This document shows positions 1 to 8,430 of a stretch of 34,514 nt of DNA, one piece after another. How positions within the stretch are numbered: position 1 is the first letter of the stretch; each line of letters starts with the position of its first letter. The stretch covers positions 1 through 34,514 of the forward strand of contig JAUNVL010000017.1 in the NCBI GenBank assembly GCA_030537675.1, written 5' to 3'. Origin of the DNA: Propionibacteriaceae bacterium. Its GTDB lineage: Bacteria > Actinomycetota > Actinomycetes > Propionibacteriales > Propionibacteriaceae. The notes beneath the pieces were generated by a model that was not told the origin of the DNA, made no database searches, and was given only the letters and a program-made list of their open reading frames with translations. Both the position numbers and the translations under genes were made by a program.

Positions 1-726
1 ATCGGGCGCTACGTGTTCCTGCCCGGGGATCCCGGCCGGTGCGAGGTGATCGCGCAGCACTTCGACAACCCCAAGTTCCTCGCCTCCCACCGTGAGCACA
101 CGACCTGGGTGGGAGAACTCGACGGCGAGCGGGTCGCGGTCACGTCGACGGGCATGGGCGGACCCAGCACGGCGATTGCTGTCGAGGAACTCATCCACGT
201 CGGCGCTGACACGTTCATGCGTGTTGGCACGGCAGGGGCCATGCAGCCCGAGACGCAGCCGGGCGACATCGCCGTGGTCAATGCAGCGATCAGGGACGAG
301 GGCACCGGCCTCCACTACCTCCCCATGGAGTTCCCGGCCGTCGCCGACCAGGACCTGATCAATGCGCTGGTGATCGCAGCCAAGAGTCTGGGCAAGAATT
401 ACCACGTGGGCGTGTCCCAGTCCAAGGACTCCTTCTACGGGCAGCACAGCCCGGATTCGATGCCCGTGGGACCGCTGTTGCGGGATCGCTGGGACGCCTG
501 GGTCAAGGGCGGCTGCCTGGTCTCGGAGATGGAGTGCGCCACGCTCTTCCTCGTGGGGTCCACGCGTCGGGTCCGCACGGGTGGCGTGATGATGGTCATG
601 GGGCACCACGACTTCTCACCAATGACGGACGAGGAGAAGGACGCCTCGCAGGTGGGCAACCTCATCCCCGTCGCCATCGAGGGAATGCGACAGGTCATCA
701 AGGCGGACAGGGCTCGCAACGCCTGA
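1..726 (+). CDS. udp: Uridine phosphorylase-type nucleoside phosphorylase, 5'-truncated by the window edge
   Basis: Partial gene: the reading frame is open from base 1 (I-G-R-Y-V-F-L-P-G-D-P-G-R), so the true start lies upstream; a GTG at 13 is in frame but falls inside the conserved phosphate-binding region and is not the start. About 241 residues are visible, close to a full-length PNP/UDP family domain (about 250-290). Family features seen are the PGDPGR motif, the G-MGGPS-AIAVEEL stretch and the SEMECATLF segment, which carries the ribose-binding Met/Glu. Enzymes of this family cleave uridine (or related nucleosides) with phosphate to base plus ribose-1-phosphate in cytoplasmic nucleoside salvage. 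Uridine rather than purine specificity is inferred from overall resemblance, not from a decisive residue. The gene ends 12 bp before the tail of the convergent Fe-S repair gene. Confidence 0.85.
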   Translation: MGRYVFLPGDPGRCEVIAQHFDNPKFLASHREHTTWVGELDGERVAVTSTGMGGPSTAIAVEELIHVGADTFMRVGTAGAMQPETQPGDIAVVNAAIRDEGTGLHYLPMEFPAVADQDLINALVIAAKSLGKNYHVGVSQSKDSFYGQHSPDSMPVGPLLRDRWDAWVKGGCLVSEMECATLFLVGSTRRVRTGGVMMVMGHHDFSPMTDEEKDASQVGNLIPVAIEGMRQVIKADRARNA

Positions 727-738
727 GCCGTCTGCTGC

Positions 739-1440
739 TCAGCGGGAGAGCTCGGCCTCCATCTCGAGCACACGCGGGAACAACACGTTGTTCTCCTTGT
801 GGATGTGCTCATGGAGGTCGAGTTCCATCTCCTCCAGGGCCGTCAGCATGGCGCGGTAGGAGTTGCATGCCCCCTCGGACACGGCGTAGCCATCGGTCAG
901 TGTTCGGATGTGCCGGAACAGGTTTCCGACCACCTCGTGCTCGTCGCGGAGTTGCTGGATGGGCTGGGCAAGCGATCCACTCGTCGCGGGGGCACCGGAC
1001 TTCTCCATGCGGCTGATGGCCGGGAAGATGATGCGTTCCTCGGTGGTCATGTGGGGGTCCAGTTCGGCCAGCGCCTGGGCGAAGGTGGTGTGGACCTCGG
1101 CGAGTTCTGGATGCTTGTCGCCGTGGGCGGCCAGCACCTTGTCCACCAATGCCTGGAGCCTCGGCATCTCCTCCCACATGTAGGCGTGGTGGGAATCGAC
1201 GATGTCGTGCGCGAGCGCGGAGTTCGCGCGCCCCACGCCGGTCGTCTCTGTGGGGGCGACTCCCGGCAGGTCCAGCGCCGATGCGATCTCCGCGAGATCC
1301 AGCCCGGCCGCGCTGGTCGCCTCGGAGAGGGAGCGATGGCCGTTGCAGCAGTAGTCCAGTCCAAAACCCTCCAGGATCCGTGAGCGGCGAGGGTCAGCGG
1401 TCACGAGGTCACCCAGTGGCATGTTCACATCAACAGTCAT
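739..1440 (-). CDS. ric: Iron-sulfur cluster repair di-iron protein (RIC/ScdA/YtfE family)
   Basis: 233-residue cytoplasmic protein. Residues 1-60 form the DUF542/ScdA_N domain with the paired cysteines of DYCCNGHRSL (C31, C32). The rest is a hemerythrin-like four-helix domain with His/Glu ligands in HHAYMWEE, EERIIFPA, DEHEVVGNLFRHI and LHEHIHKENNVLFPRV. The family carries a non-haem di-iron centre and helps restore Fe-S clusters damaged by nitric oxide or oxidants. The open frame extends further upstream, but I chose the ATG at 1440 because the domain starts there and because a TACCAT hexamer ends 6 nt before it, the leaderless pattern seen elsewhere in this window. It is transcribed divergently from glmU and convergently with the phosphorylase gene. 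The family call is strong; the stress it answers to is not visible here. Confidence 0.93.
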   Translation of the reverse strand: MTVDVNMPLGDLVTADPRRSRILEGFGLDYCCNGHRSLSEATSAAGLDLAEIASALDLPGVAPTETTGVGRANSALAHDIVDSHHAYMWEEMPRLQALVDKVLAAHGDKHPELAEVHTTFAQALAELDPHMTTEERIIFPAISRMEKSGAPATSGSLAQPIQQLRDEHEVVGNLFRHIRTLTDGYAVSEGACNSYRAMLTALEEMELDLHEHIHKENNVLFPRVLEMEAELSR

Positions 1441-1446
1441 GGACCC

Positions 1447-1452
1447 ATGGTA
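1447..1452 (-). promoter_or_regulatory. Candidate -10 element of ric (leaderless)
   Basis: TACCAT on the minus strand, followed by GGGTCC and then the ATG at 1440. The 6-nt gap fits a transcript starting at or next to the start codon. No clear -35 was seen. Confidence 0.45.
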
Positions 1453-1575
1453 TCTACAGGCCGCCATGGATAAAACGTTCGTATCTCGTGGTTGTGTTCC
1501 GACGCGAGCCGGGCCGGAAGGCGCTCTCTGTCGACGGCTCGTCATCCGCACCGGCACAGGCAAGCGAGCGACTGC

Positions 1576-1581
1576 TAGGCT
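1576..1581 (+). promoter_or_regulatory. Candidate -10 element upstream of glmU
   Basis: TAGGCT lies 37 nt before the glmU ATG, giving a leader of about 30 nt that contains a Shine-Dalgarno-like GGAGAA at 1611-1616. No convincing -35 was seen 17-18 bp upstream. Confidence 0.35.
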
Positions 1582-1618
1582 CGCTAACGGCGTAGCTCGC
1601 ACTCTTCCCGGGAGAACG

Positions 1619-3106
1619 ATGTCAGCGGAAAACCTCGAGAACGACCTTGGTCCTGTGTCGGCCGTCATTGTTCTGGCTGCCGGCGGGGGCTCCCGCATGA
1701 AGTCTTCAAAGTCGAAGTTGCTTCATGAGATCTCCGGCAAAACGATGCTCCACTATTCGGTGTCGGCCGGAGCCGCCCTCGACCCCGCGCACCTCGTGGT
1801 GGTGGTCGGCAAGTACCGCAACGAGGTCATCGAGGAACTGGGCCAGCTCTCCGCCTCCGTGACCACAGCCCTGCAGGAAGAACAGCTGGGCACCGGTCAC
1901 GCCGTGCTCTGCGGCCTCGCGGAACTCGGCGACCTGACGGGTGAGGTGGTGGTCACCTACGGCGACGTGCCCCTGCTCTCGGGCGACACCCTGCGCCAAC
2001 TCGTCGCAGTCCACCGCGCCAACCGCAACTGCGCCACCGTACTGACCGCACATGTCGCCGACCCCACGGGCTACGGGCGCATCGTGCGTGACGGTGAGCG
2101 AGTCGTCGGCATCATCGAGCATCGGGATGCCACCGAGGAAGAGCGCGGGATCACCGAGATCAACTCGGGCATCTACGTCTTCGACGTCGAGACGCTGCGC
2201 ACCGGCCTGGCTGAACTCAGCACCGACAACGCCCAGGGCGAGCAGTACCTCACCGACGTCGTGCAGTCCGCCCACGAGCGCGGCGATCGTGTGGGTGCGC
2301 TCATCACCGATGACATCTGGCAGACCGAGGGTGTGAACGACCGGATCCAGCTGGCCCGCATCAGTGCCGAGATGAATCGTCGTCTACTCGACACGTGGAT
2401 GCTCGAGGGCGTCACGATCGTCGACCCGGGATCCACGTTCATCGACGTCGACGTCGACCTTGCCCGCGACGTGGTCCTGATGCCCGGGACCATCCTGCAG
2501 GGCGCCACCACCATCGGTGAGGGCGCCATCATCGGCCCGGACACCAGCCTCATGAACGTGGAGGTGGGGGCCGGAGCAGAGGTCGTTCGGACTCACGGCT
2601 CGTTCGCCATCATCGGGGAAGGCGCCCACGTGGGGCCGTTCTCCTACCTGCGCCCGGGTACGCAACTGGGCCGCGACGGCAAGATCGGCGCGTTCGTGGA
2701 GACCAAGAACGCGGTGATCGGCGATCGTTCCAAGGTGCCCCACCTCGCGTACTGCGGGGACGCCATCCTCGACGAAGACGTCAACATCGGTGCCGGCACG
2801 ATCTTCGCCAACTACGACGGCGTCCACAAATCCCCGACGCATGTGGGCAAGGGCGCCTTCGTGGGTTCCAACTCGGTGCTGGTGGCGCCGGTCGACATCG
2901 CACCGGGCGCCTTCGTGGCAGCCGGGTCAGCGGTGACAGAGGATGTCCCCGCCGGTGGCCTCGCCATCGCACGGGGCAGGCAACACACTGCCGAGGGCTG
3001 GGTGGTCAAACGCCGCCCGGGATCGAAGTCTGCCGAGGCGGCGCTGGGCCACGACGGCACGATCCACCCGGCGATCGCGGAATCGCGTTCCCAACAGAAG
3101 GACTGA
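1619..3106 (+). CDS. glmU: Bifunctional UDP-N-acetylglucosamine pyrophosphorylase / glucosamine-1-phosphate N-acetyltransferase
   Basis: 495 residues, normal for the actinobacterial enzyme. The N-terminal nucleotidyltransferase domain opens with the sugar-nucleotide signature VLAAGGGSRMKSSKSKLL (about residues 18-35), and TYGDVPLL supplies the metal-binding Asp near residue 114. The C-terminal half (about 260 onward) is a left-handed beta-helix of hexapeptide repeats; PHLAYCGDAILDEDVNIGAG contains the acetyltransferase catalytic His. The enzyme acetylates glucosamine-1-phosphate with acetyl-CoA and then uridylylates it to UDP-GlcNAc for peptidoglycan and mycothiol precursors. The frame is open further upstream, but the ATG at 1619 has GGAGAA 2 nt before it and matches the family N-terminus. 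prs begins 8 bp downstream, so the two are probably co-transcribed. Confidence 0.97.
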   Translation: MSAENLENDLGPVSAVIVLAAGGGSRMKSSKSKLLHEISGKTMLHYSVSAGAALDPAHLVVVVGKYRNEVIEELGQLSASVTTALQEEQLGTGHAVLCGLAELGDLTGEVVVTYGDVPLLSGDTLRQLVAVHRANRNCATVLTAHVADPTGYGRIVRDGERVVGIIEHRDATEEERGITEINSGIYVFDVETLRTGLAELSTDNAQGEQYLTDVVQSAHERGDRVGALITDDIWQTEGVNDRIQLARISAEMNRRLLDTWMLEGVTIVDPGSTFIDVDVDLARDVVLMPGTILQGATTIGEGAIIGPDTSLMNVEVGAGAEVVRTHGSFAIIGEGAHVGPFSYLRPGTQLGRDGKIGAFVETKNAVIGDRSKVPHLAYCGDAILDEDVNIGAGTIFANYDGVHKSPTHVGKGAFVGSNSVLVAPVDIAPGAFVAAGSAVTEDVPAGGLAIARGRQHTAEGWVVKRRPGSKSAEAALGHDGTIHPAIAESRSQQKD

Positions 3107-3114
3107 GAACTTTT

Positions 3115-4089
3115 ATGACCGACAACGCCGCGAACACCAAACACCTGATGCTCTTCGCGGGCCGTGCGTATCCCGAGCTGGCAGAAGAAGTGGCCTCGCT
3201 CATGGAAACGGAGCTCGTCCCCACCAAGTCCTTCGCGTATGCAAACTCCGAGATCTACGTCAGGTTCGAGGAATCCGTTCGTGGCTGCGACGCCTTCGTC
3301 ATCCAGTCCCACACGGCTCCGGTCAACGAGTGGATCATGGAGCAGCTCATCATGGTGGACGCATTGAAGCGCGCCTCCGCCAAGCGCATCACCGTCGTGT
3401 CGCCGTTCTACCCCTACGCGCGCCAGGACAAGAAGCACCTGGGACGAGAGCCCATCTCGGCCCGCCTCATCGCCGACCTGTACAAGGCCGCCGGTGCAGA
3501 CCGCATCATGTCGGTGGATCTCCACGCAGCCCAGATCCAGGGCTTCTTCGACGGCCCCGTCGACCACCTGTGGGGACTCCCGGTGCTGAGCGACTACGTC
3601 AAGGAGAAGTACGAGAGCGACGAAATGTGCGTCGTATCTCCCGACGCCGGACGCGTGCGACTCGCTGACATGTGGACCGACCAGCTCAACTGTCCGCTCG
3701 CCATCGTCCACAAGCGCCGTGATCACGACCTGGCCAACACCGTGGCAGTGCACGAGGTGGTGGGCGACGTGCAGGGCAAGACGTGCATCCTCGTCGACGA
3801 CATGATCGACACGGCCGGCACCATCTCGCAGGCAGCCACCGCCCTGCGCGAGAGGGGCGCGAAGCGGGTCATCGCAGCCGCGACGCATGCCGTGTTCTCC
3901 GGCCCCGCGTCGGAGCGTCTGAACGCCTCCGACCTGGAGGAGATCATCGTCACCAACACGCTGCCCATCAAGACGCCCGAACCGATCGAGAACCTCACCG
4001 TCCTCTCCATTGCACCGTTGCTGGCCAAAGCCATCACAGCCGTGTTCACGGACGGATCCGTCACGTCATTGTTCGGCGGTCAGGCCTGA
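3115..4089 (+). CDS. prs: Ribose-phosphate pyrophosphokinase (PRPP synthetase)
   Basis: 324-residue class I PRPP synthetase, full length. Seen features: FANSEIYVRFEESVRG-type N-terminal segment (here YANSEIYVRFEES), the ATP-binding region FYPYARQDKKHLGREPISA, DLHAAQIQGFF, and the PRPP-binding loop CILVDDMIDTAGT. The enzyme transfers pyrophosphate from ATP to ribose-5-phosphate, feeding nucleotide, His and Trp synthesis. The start ATG has AAGGA (3098-3102) upstream, overlapping the end of glmU. The gap to glmU is 8 bp, and the glmU-prs pairing is a conserved actinobacterial arrangement. ldh follows one base after the stop codon. Confidence 0.97.
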   Translation: MTDNAANTKHLMLFAGRAYPELAEEVASLMETELVPTKSFAYANSEIYVRFEESVRGCDAFVIQSHTAPVNEWIMEQLIMVDALKRASAKRITVVSPFYPYARQDKKHLGREPISARLIADLYKAAGADRIMSVDLHAAQIQGFFDGPVDHLWGLPVLSDYVKEKYESDEMCVVSPDAGRVRLADMWTDQLNCPLAIVHKRRDHDLANTVAVHEVVGDVQGKTCILVDDMIDTAGTISQAATALRERGAKRVIAAATHAVFSGPASERLNASDLEEIIVTNTLPIKTPEPIENLTVLSIAPLLAKAITAVFTDGSVTSLFGGQA

Positions 4090-4090
4090 C

Positions 4091-5041
4091 GTGGAGGCCC
4101 GGCGGCGCAACAAACTCACAATCGTCGGTGCTGGCGCGGTCGGGTCCTCCTTGGCGTACGCCGCACTGATCCGCGGTGTGGCGCGCAACATCGTGCTCTA
4201 CGACGTCGACGGTGTGAAGGCGCGCGCCGAGGCACTCGACCTGGAACATGGCAGCGAGTTCACCCCGACGGCGCGGGTGGAGGGCTCCGATGACCCGGAG
4301 ATCACCCGCGGTTCCGACGTCGTGGTCATCACGGCAGGGGCGAAGCAGAAGCCCGGTGAGACGCGGATGGACCTGGCCGCCTCCACGGTGGACCTGATGA
4401 AGAAGGTCATCCCCCCGATGGTGGAACGCTCACCCGATGCGCTGTTCCTGATGGTCACCAACCCCGTCGATGTCACCACGTACGCAGCCCTCAAGATCAG
4501 TGGGCTGCCCCGCAACCAGCTGTTCGGCTCCGGCACCGTGCTCGATTCCGCGCGGCTGAGGGTGCTCGTGGCTCAGCACTGCGGCGTGGCCATCGGCAAC
4601 GTCCACGCCTACATCTGCGGAGAGCATGGCGACTCCGAGATCCCCCTGTGGTCCAGCGCCACCATCGGCGGGGTGCCGTTGCTGAAGTGGGAGAACCAGA
4701 CTGGTCGCCTGGGGGAGTCGGTGCGCGACGACATGGCTGATCGCGTCGTCAATGCCGCCTATGAGGTGATCGCGGGCAAGGGCGCCACCAACTACGGCAT
4801 CGGTGTCTCGGGCACGCGGATCATCGAGGCGATGTTCAACGACGAACACCGCGTGCTGCCGGTCTCCAGCCTGCTCGAGGGGTGGCACGGCATCTCGGAC
4901 GTCTGCATGTCGGTTCCCACCATCGTGGACCGGCGCGGCGTCGGCATGAACCTGGAGTTGCCGCTGCAGGACGGCGAGCTGGGCTGCATGCACGACTCGG
5001 CGCAGATCATCCGCTCGACGCTGCGCAACCTCGGCTTCTAG
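4091..5041 (+). CDS. ldh: L-lactate dehydrogenase
   Basis: 316 residues. The Rossmann dinucleotide motif is at the N-terminus (LTIVGAGAVGSSLAYA, about 9-24). AGAKQKPGETR carries Gln86, the position that selects lactate over malate substrates (malate dehydrogenases have Arg there). DSARLR supplies the substrate carboxylate Arg, and EHGDSEIPLWS contains the catalytic His179. It interconverts pyruvate and L-lactate with NAD(H) in the cytoplasm. I chose the GTG at 4091, one base after the prs stop; the in-frame ATG at 4010 would lie inside prs. There is no good ribosome-binding site, so translation is probably coupled to prs. An NADH-recycling fermentative role is inferred from the family. Confidence 0.95.
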   Translation: MEARRRNKLTIVGAGAVGSSLAYAALIRGVARNIVLYDVDGVKARAEALDLEHGSEFTPTARVEGSDDPEITRGSDVVVITAGAKQKPGETRMDLAASTVDLMKKVIPPMVERSPDALFLMVTNPVDVTTYAALKISGLPRNQLFGSGTVLDSARLRVLVAQHCGVAIGNVHAYICGEHGDSEIPLWSSATIGGVPLLKWENQTGRLGESVRDDMADRVVNAAYEVIAGKGATNYGIGVSGTRIIEAMFNDEHRVLPVSSLLEGWHGISDVCMSVPTIVDRRGVGMNLELPLQDGELGCMHDSAQIIRSTLRNLGF

Positions 5042-5070
5042 CCGGGGCATGTGACGGAAAAGTCCGGCTA
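5039..5070 (+). terminator. Possible terminator hairpin after ldh
   Basis: TAGCCGG (5039-5045, containing the ldh stop) is an exact reverse complement of CCGGCTA (5064-5070), with an 18-nt loop, followed by CTTTGG. The stem is sound, but the loop is long and there is no U-run, so this is a weak call. Confidence 0.3.
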
Positions 5071-5263
5071 CTTTGGCTGGACGGGGCGCAGGTAGGCCTT
5101 TTCGCGATCTGGCAGGCGTTCTACGTCAACAACGGCGTTCTTCGGGGTTCACCCGGGGCCAGTGACACCAGGGTGTGATGCTCGCGCCCGGCGCCGGGAC
5201 CCCTGGGCCGATCCGTGGCGCCCGTCGCTTTCCTACGCTGGGGGCGTCGACGAAAGGCATCAC
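5071..5263. other. Intergenic stretch with short palindromes upstream of the ABC operon
   Basis: No gene is supported here. It holds ACACC-AG-GGTGT (5165-5176), the perfect palindrome CCCGGCGCCGGG (5187-5198), a candidate -10 TACGCT (5234-5239) and a Shine-Dalgarno GAAAGG (5252-5257) for the ATPase gene. The palindromes could be operators or chance GC symmetry. Confidence 0.35.
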
Positions 5264-6022
5264 ATGTCCCAGCTCCCGCACCAGGCATCCCCGGTGGCAC
5301 CCGCCTGCGGAACCGAACATCTGAGCAAGGTGTACGGCCTGGGCTCCGACAGTCAGGTGGTGGCGCTGGATGACGTCTCGGTGACGATGGCCCCGGGGTC
5401 CTTCACCGCCATCATGGGACCCTCCGGCTCCGGCAAGTCGACGCTGATGCACTGCATGGCAGGGCTGGACCGGGCCACCTCCGGCAACGCATGGATGGGG
5501 GAGGCGAACCTCTCGCAGCTTCCGGAGAAGCAGGTTACGCGCATCCGCCGCGACAAGGTGGGATTCGTGTTCCAGTCGTTCAACCTGCTGCCGACGCTCA
5601 CCGCGCGCCAGAACATCGTCCTGCCACTCGACCTCGCCGGTCGGAAGGTGGATCGTGATCACTTCGCGGCCGTCGTCGAATCCCTGTCGCTCGGCGACAG
5701 GCTCACGCACCGTCCCAGCCAACTCTCCGGTGGCCAGCAGCAACGCGTCGCCATCGCCCGGGCGCTGATGACCCGGCCGCAGGTGGTGTTCGCCGATGAG
5801 CCCACCGGGGCACTGGACTCCAGGACGGGCACGGCGCTCCTGGAGTACTTGCGACGGTGCAGCACCGAGCAGGGGCAGACCATCATCATGGTCACCCATG
5901 ACCCGAAGGCCGCCGCCTACGCAGACCGGGCGCTGGTGCTGCTGGACGGACGCATCGTCGACGACGTGACCGGCCCCACCGCAGAAAGCATGCTCACCAC
6001 CTTCGGACGGTTGGGCGCCTGA
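5264..6022 (+). CDS. ABC transporter ATP-binding protein (MacB/LolD-type)
   Basis: 252 residues with all ABC ATPase motifs: Walker A GPSGSGKST (52-60), Q-loop FVFQSFNLLP (Gln104), signature LSGGQQQR (154-161), Walker B VVFADEP (174-180) and the H-loop MVTHD. The sequence style, including GLDRATSG and DEPTGALDS, is that of the MacB/LolD/FtsE class that powers FtsX-type permeases. The frame is open upstream, but the ATG at 5264 has GAAAGG 6 nt before it. The stop overlaps the next start (ATGA), so the permease at 6022 is its partner. The substrate is unknown; this class moves peptides, lipids or lipoproteins, or works mechanically rather than by classical import. Confidence 0.95.
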   Translation: MSQLPHQASPVAPACGTEHLSKVYGLGSDSQVVALDDVSVTMAPGSFTAIMGPSGSGKSTLMHCMAGLDRATSGNAWMGEANLSQLPEKQVTRIRRDKVGFVFQSFNLLPTLTARQNIVLPLDLAGRKVDRDHFAAVVESLSLGDRLTHRPSQLSGGQQQRVAIARALMTRPQVVFADEPTGALDSRTGTALLEYLRRCSTEQGQTIIMVTHDPKAAAYADRALVLLDGRIVDDVTGPTAESMLTTFGRLGA

Positions 6023-8430
6023 TGCTCCGCGACGCCACCAACGAGATCCGGCTCCATCCCGGCCGATTCGTGGCCACCCTGCTGGCCATCGCCATCAGCG
6101 TGGCTTTCATCGCCGCCATCTCGACGCTCGTCAGCACCGAACAGCGCTCGATGGCGCGCTTCACCCAGCTCCCCATCTCCAAGGCCGACGTCGTCGTCGA
6201 AGGCGACTTCGAGGACTACACCGCCGTCACGAAGGCGCTGCGTGGAGTGGAGGGCGTGACCGCGGCCGACTCCGCCACCAACGCAATCACGATGCTCACC
6301 AATGAGGACAAGACGGTGTTCGTCACCTTCGTGGGCGTCCCACTCGAGGAGTTCAGGTGGGCGAGCATCGCCGAGGGTCGCTGGCCCACTGACGACGACG
6401 AGCTGGCGCTGTCCGCCGACGGCCTCAGCAAGCTGGGGCTCTCCGTGGGGGACTCGGTGCTGGTGGAGGGTGCCGGGGAGCGTGCCACCATCGTCGGCAG
6501 GACAACCGATCCCAAGGCGTGGTTCGGCGTCACGGGCTACGTCGCCCCGCCCGGGGACTCGATGAATACCGGCGGCCCCTGGGTGGTGCGGACCGACGGC
6601 GACCCCGCCGCCCTGCTCCCGGCGATCAGGGATGCGCTGCCACCCCCATTTCCCGACAGCGAGCTCAAGGTCAGCACCGGCGACGACGCACGCGCGGCAG
6701 CCCTGAACGATCTGACCGGCGACTTCGACGTCTTCCGTACCCTGCTCCTGGGGTTCGCCGGCGTCGCGCTGGTGGTGGGCATCATCACGATTTCCAACAC
6801 CTTCACCATCCTCGTGGCGCAGCGGCGCCGACAGATCGGCCTGCTGCGCGCCGTCGGCGCGTCGACGGGGCAGGTCCGAGGACGCCTGGTGTGGGAGGCG
6901 CTGCTGCTCGGCATCCTCGGTTCCCTGATCGGCATTGCCGCGGGCATCGGGGTGGCCGCGGCGGGAGCCACGTTCACCGGCTCGATGTTCTGGGGCCTGG
7001 TGGTGCGCCCCGGTGAACTCCTCGCAGCGCTCGGCGTGGGTGTCCTCGCCACGCTCTTGTCCGTCGTCGGGCCCTCCCTGGTGGCCACCAGGGTGTCGCC
7101 CGTCGAAGCGCTGCAGTCGGTGCCGACGGCAACGCGCGCACGACGGCTTTCGACCACCCGCGCCATCATCTGCGGACTGTTCCTCGTGGGCGGCATCGCC
7201 CTCGTCGTCGTCAGCCGCACCAGCCCCGACTGGGCACTTGTCTGGGCGATGGGTGCGGGGTTCCTGCTCAGCGTCGCCATCCTCGGGGCTGCCCCATTCT
7301 ACATCCCACCGCTTCTGCGGTTGCTGGGAAGGGTCTTCGGATTCACGGGACCCACCACACGGTTGGCCGCCACGAACGCAGCCCGCAACCCGCAGCGTGC
7401 GGCAGCCACCGCGGTGGCACTCATGCTCGCCGTGGGTCTCGTGGTGACCCTGCAGGTGGCGGTCTCCACGGTGCGGACCTCGGGGGTGGAGGCCATCAAC
7501 CAGCGATACCCCATCGACCTCACGCTGACGGCCTACGACGGTGCGCTCCCGGAGACACTGTCGGGCCAGGTACTCGGCTTCGACGGCGTCTCGGATGCGG
7601 TGGAGGTGTCCAGCAAGACGGCGGACATCAATGACTACCCCACCTGGTCCATCCGCAACGTCAACCCGGCGCGCGAGCAACTCGGACTGCCCGCTGATCT
7701 GGCCGCACCCGAGGGCACCATCATTCTTGGCGACTACACCTTCCCCGCAACACTGGAGCTGCCGGGAGTCTCCGGCCCTGTCACGCTGAAGGTGAAGACG
7801 TCGCAGAAACTGGACTGGGGCGTGGCGGCGGTCTCGGAGGACACCTTCGCGCAGCTGGCCGGTGAACCACGGGTGAGCGAGTTGTGGGTGAAACTCGTGG
7901 ACCGCACCTCGGCCACCGCCCTCAACCAGGTGGTCGGCGCAGCCGAGGCAGCCGGCGACGTGTCGGTGGAGGGCAGCGCCATCTTCGCGGGCATTCTGCA
8001 ACAGGTGCTGAACGTGGTCCTCATCGTCCTGACGGCATTGCTGGGAGTGGCCGTGGTGATTGCGCTCGTGGGTGTGGGCAACACGCTGGGCCTCTCCGTG
8101 ATCGAGCGGCAGCGCGAATCCGCCCTGCTGCGGGCGCTCGGCATGCAGCGCTCCAGCCTGCGTGTGATGCTGCTGGTGGAGGCGCTCATGCTGGCGCTCG
8201 TCGGGACCGTGGTCGGCATCCTCGCGGGGGCGTTCTTCGGATGGCTGGGAGTCAGCTCAGCCATGTTGATGATGCCGCCGGAGTCGCGCTCGGAACTGAT
8301 CTTCAGCGTCGACGGGGGCCTCACGGCGCTACTGGTCGTGGTCTGCCTCGCCGCTGCCTGCCTCGCATCAGTCCTGCCCGGCCGGCGCGCCGCCAACGCC
8401 ACCCCCACGGAAGCGTTGGCCGTTGAATGA
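6022..8430 (+). CDS. FtsX/MacB-type ABC transporter permease with two FtsX modules
   Basis: 802 residues. A transmembrane helix near residues 12-35 is followed by an extracytoplasmic domain of about 200 residues, then three helices around 240-370 (first FtsX core, with AQRRRQIGLLRAVGAS), a central membrane-proximal segment, a second extracytoplasmic region (about 490-660), and a second FtsX core at the C-terminus (IERQRESALLRALGMQRSSLR). This tandem arrangement is typical of the long single-chain permeases common in actinobacteria, which may act without a second permease subunit. It starts by 4-nt overlap with the ATPase gene and ends by 4-nt overlap (ATGA) with the EEP gene. Export or lipid/lipoprotein handling is inferred from the family; no substrate is indicated. 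Confidence 0.93.
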   Translation: MLRDATNEIRLHPGRFVATLLAIAISVAFIAAISTLVSTEQRSMARFTQLPISKADVVVEGDFEDYTAVTKALRGVEGVTAADSATNAITMLTNEDKTVFVTFVGVPLEEFRWASIAEGRWPTDDDELALSADGLSKLGLSVGDSVLVEGAGERATIVGRTTDPKAWFGVTGYVAPPGDSMNTGGPWVVRTDGDPAALLPAIRDALPPPFPDSELKVSTGDDARAAALNDLTGDFDVFRTLLLGFAGVALVVGIITISNTFTILVAQRRRQIGLLRAVGASTGQVRGRLVWEALLLGILGSLIGIAAGIGVAAAGATFTGSMFWGLVVRPGELLAALGVGVLATLLSVVGPSLVATRVSPVEALQSVPTATRARRLSTTRAIICGLFLVGGIALVVVSRTSPDWALVWAMGAGFLLSVAILGAAPFYIPPLLRLLGRVFGFTGPTTRLAATNAARNPQRAAATAVALMLAVGLVVTLQVAVSTVRTSGVEAINQRYPIDLTLTAYDGALPETLSGQVLGFDGVSDAVEVSSKTADINDYPTWSIRNVNPAREQLGLPADLAAPEGTIILGDYTFPATLELPGVSGPVTLKVKTSQKLDWGVAAVSEDTFAQLAGEPRVSELWVKLVDRTSATALNQVVGAAEAAGDVSVEGSAIFAGILQQVLNVVLIVLTALLGVAVVIALVGVGNTLGLSVIERQRESALLRALGMQRSSLRVMLLVEALMLALVGTVVGILAGAFFGWLGVSSAMLMMPPESRSELIFSVDGGLTALLVVVCLAAACLASVLPGRRAANATPTEALAVE

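Noticed and set aside
5917-8001. Long open frame (694 codons) on the minus strand opposite the ABC permease
   Set aside because: It is His/Gly/Asp-rich low-complexity antisense of a well-supported membrane protein, a common artefact of high-GC third-position bias.
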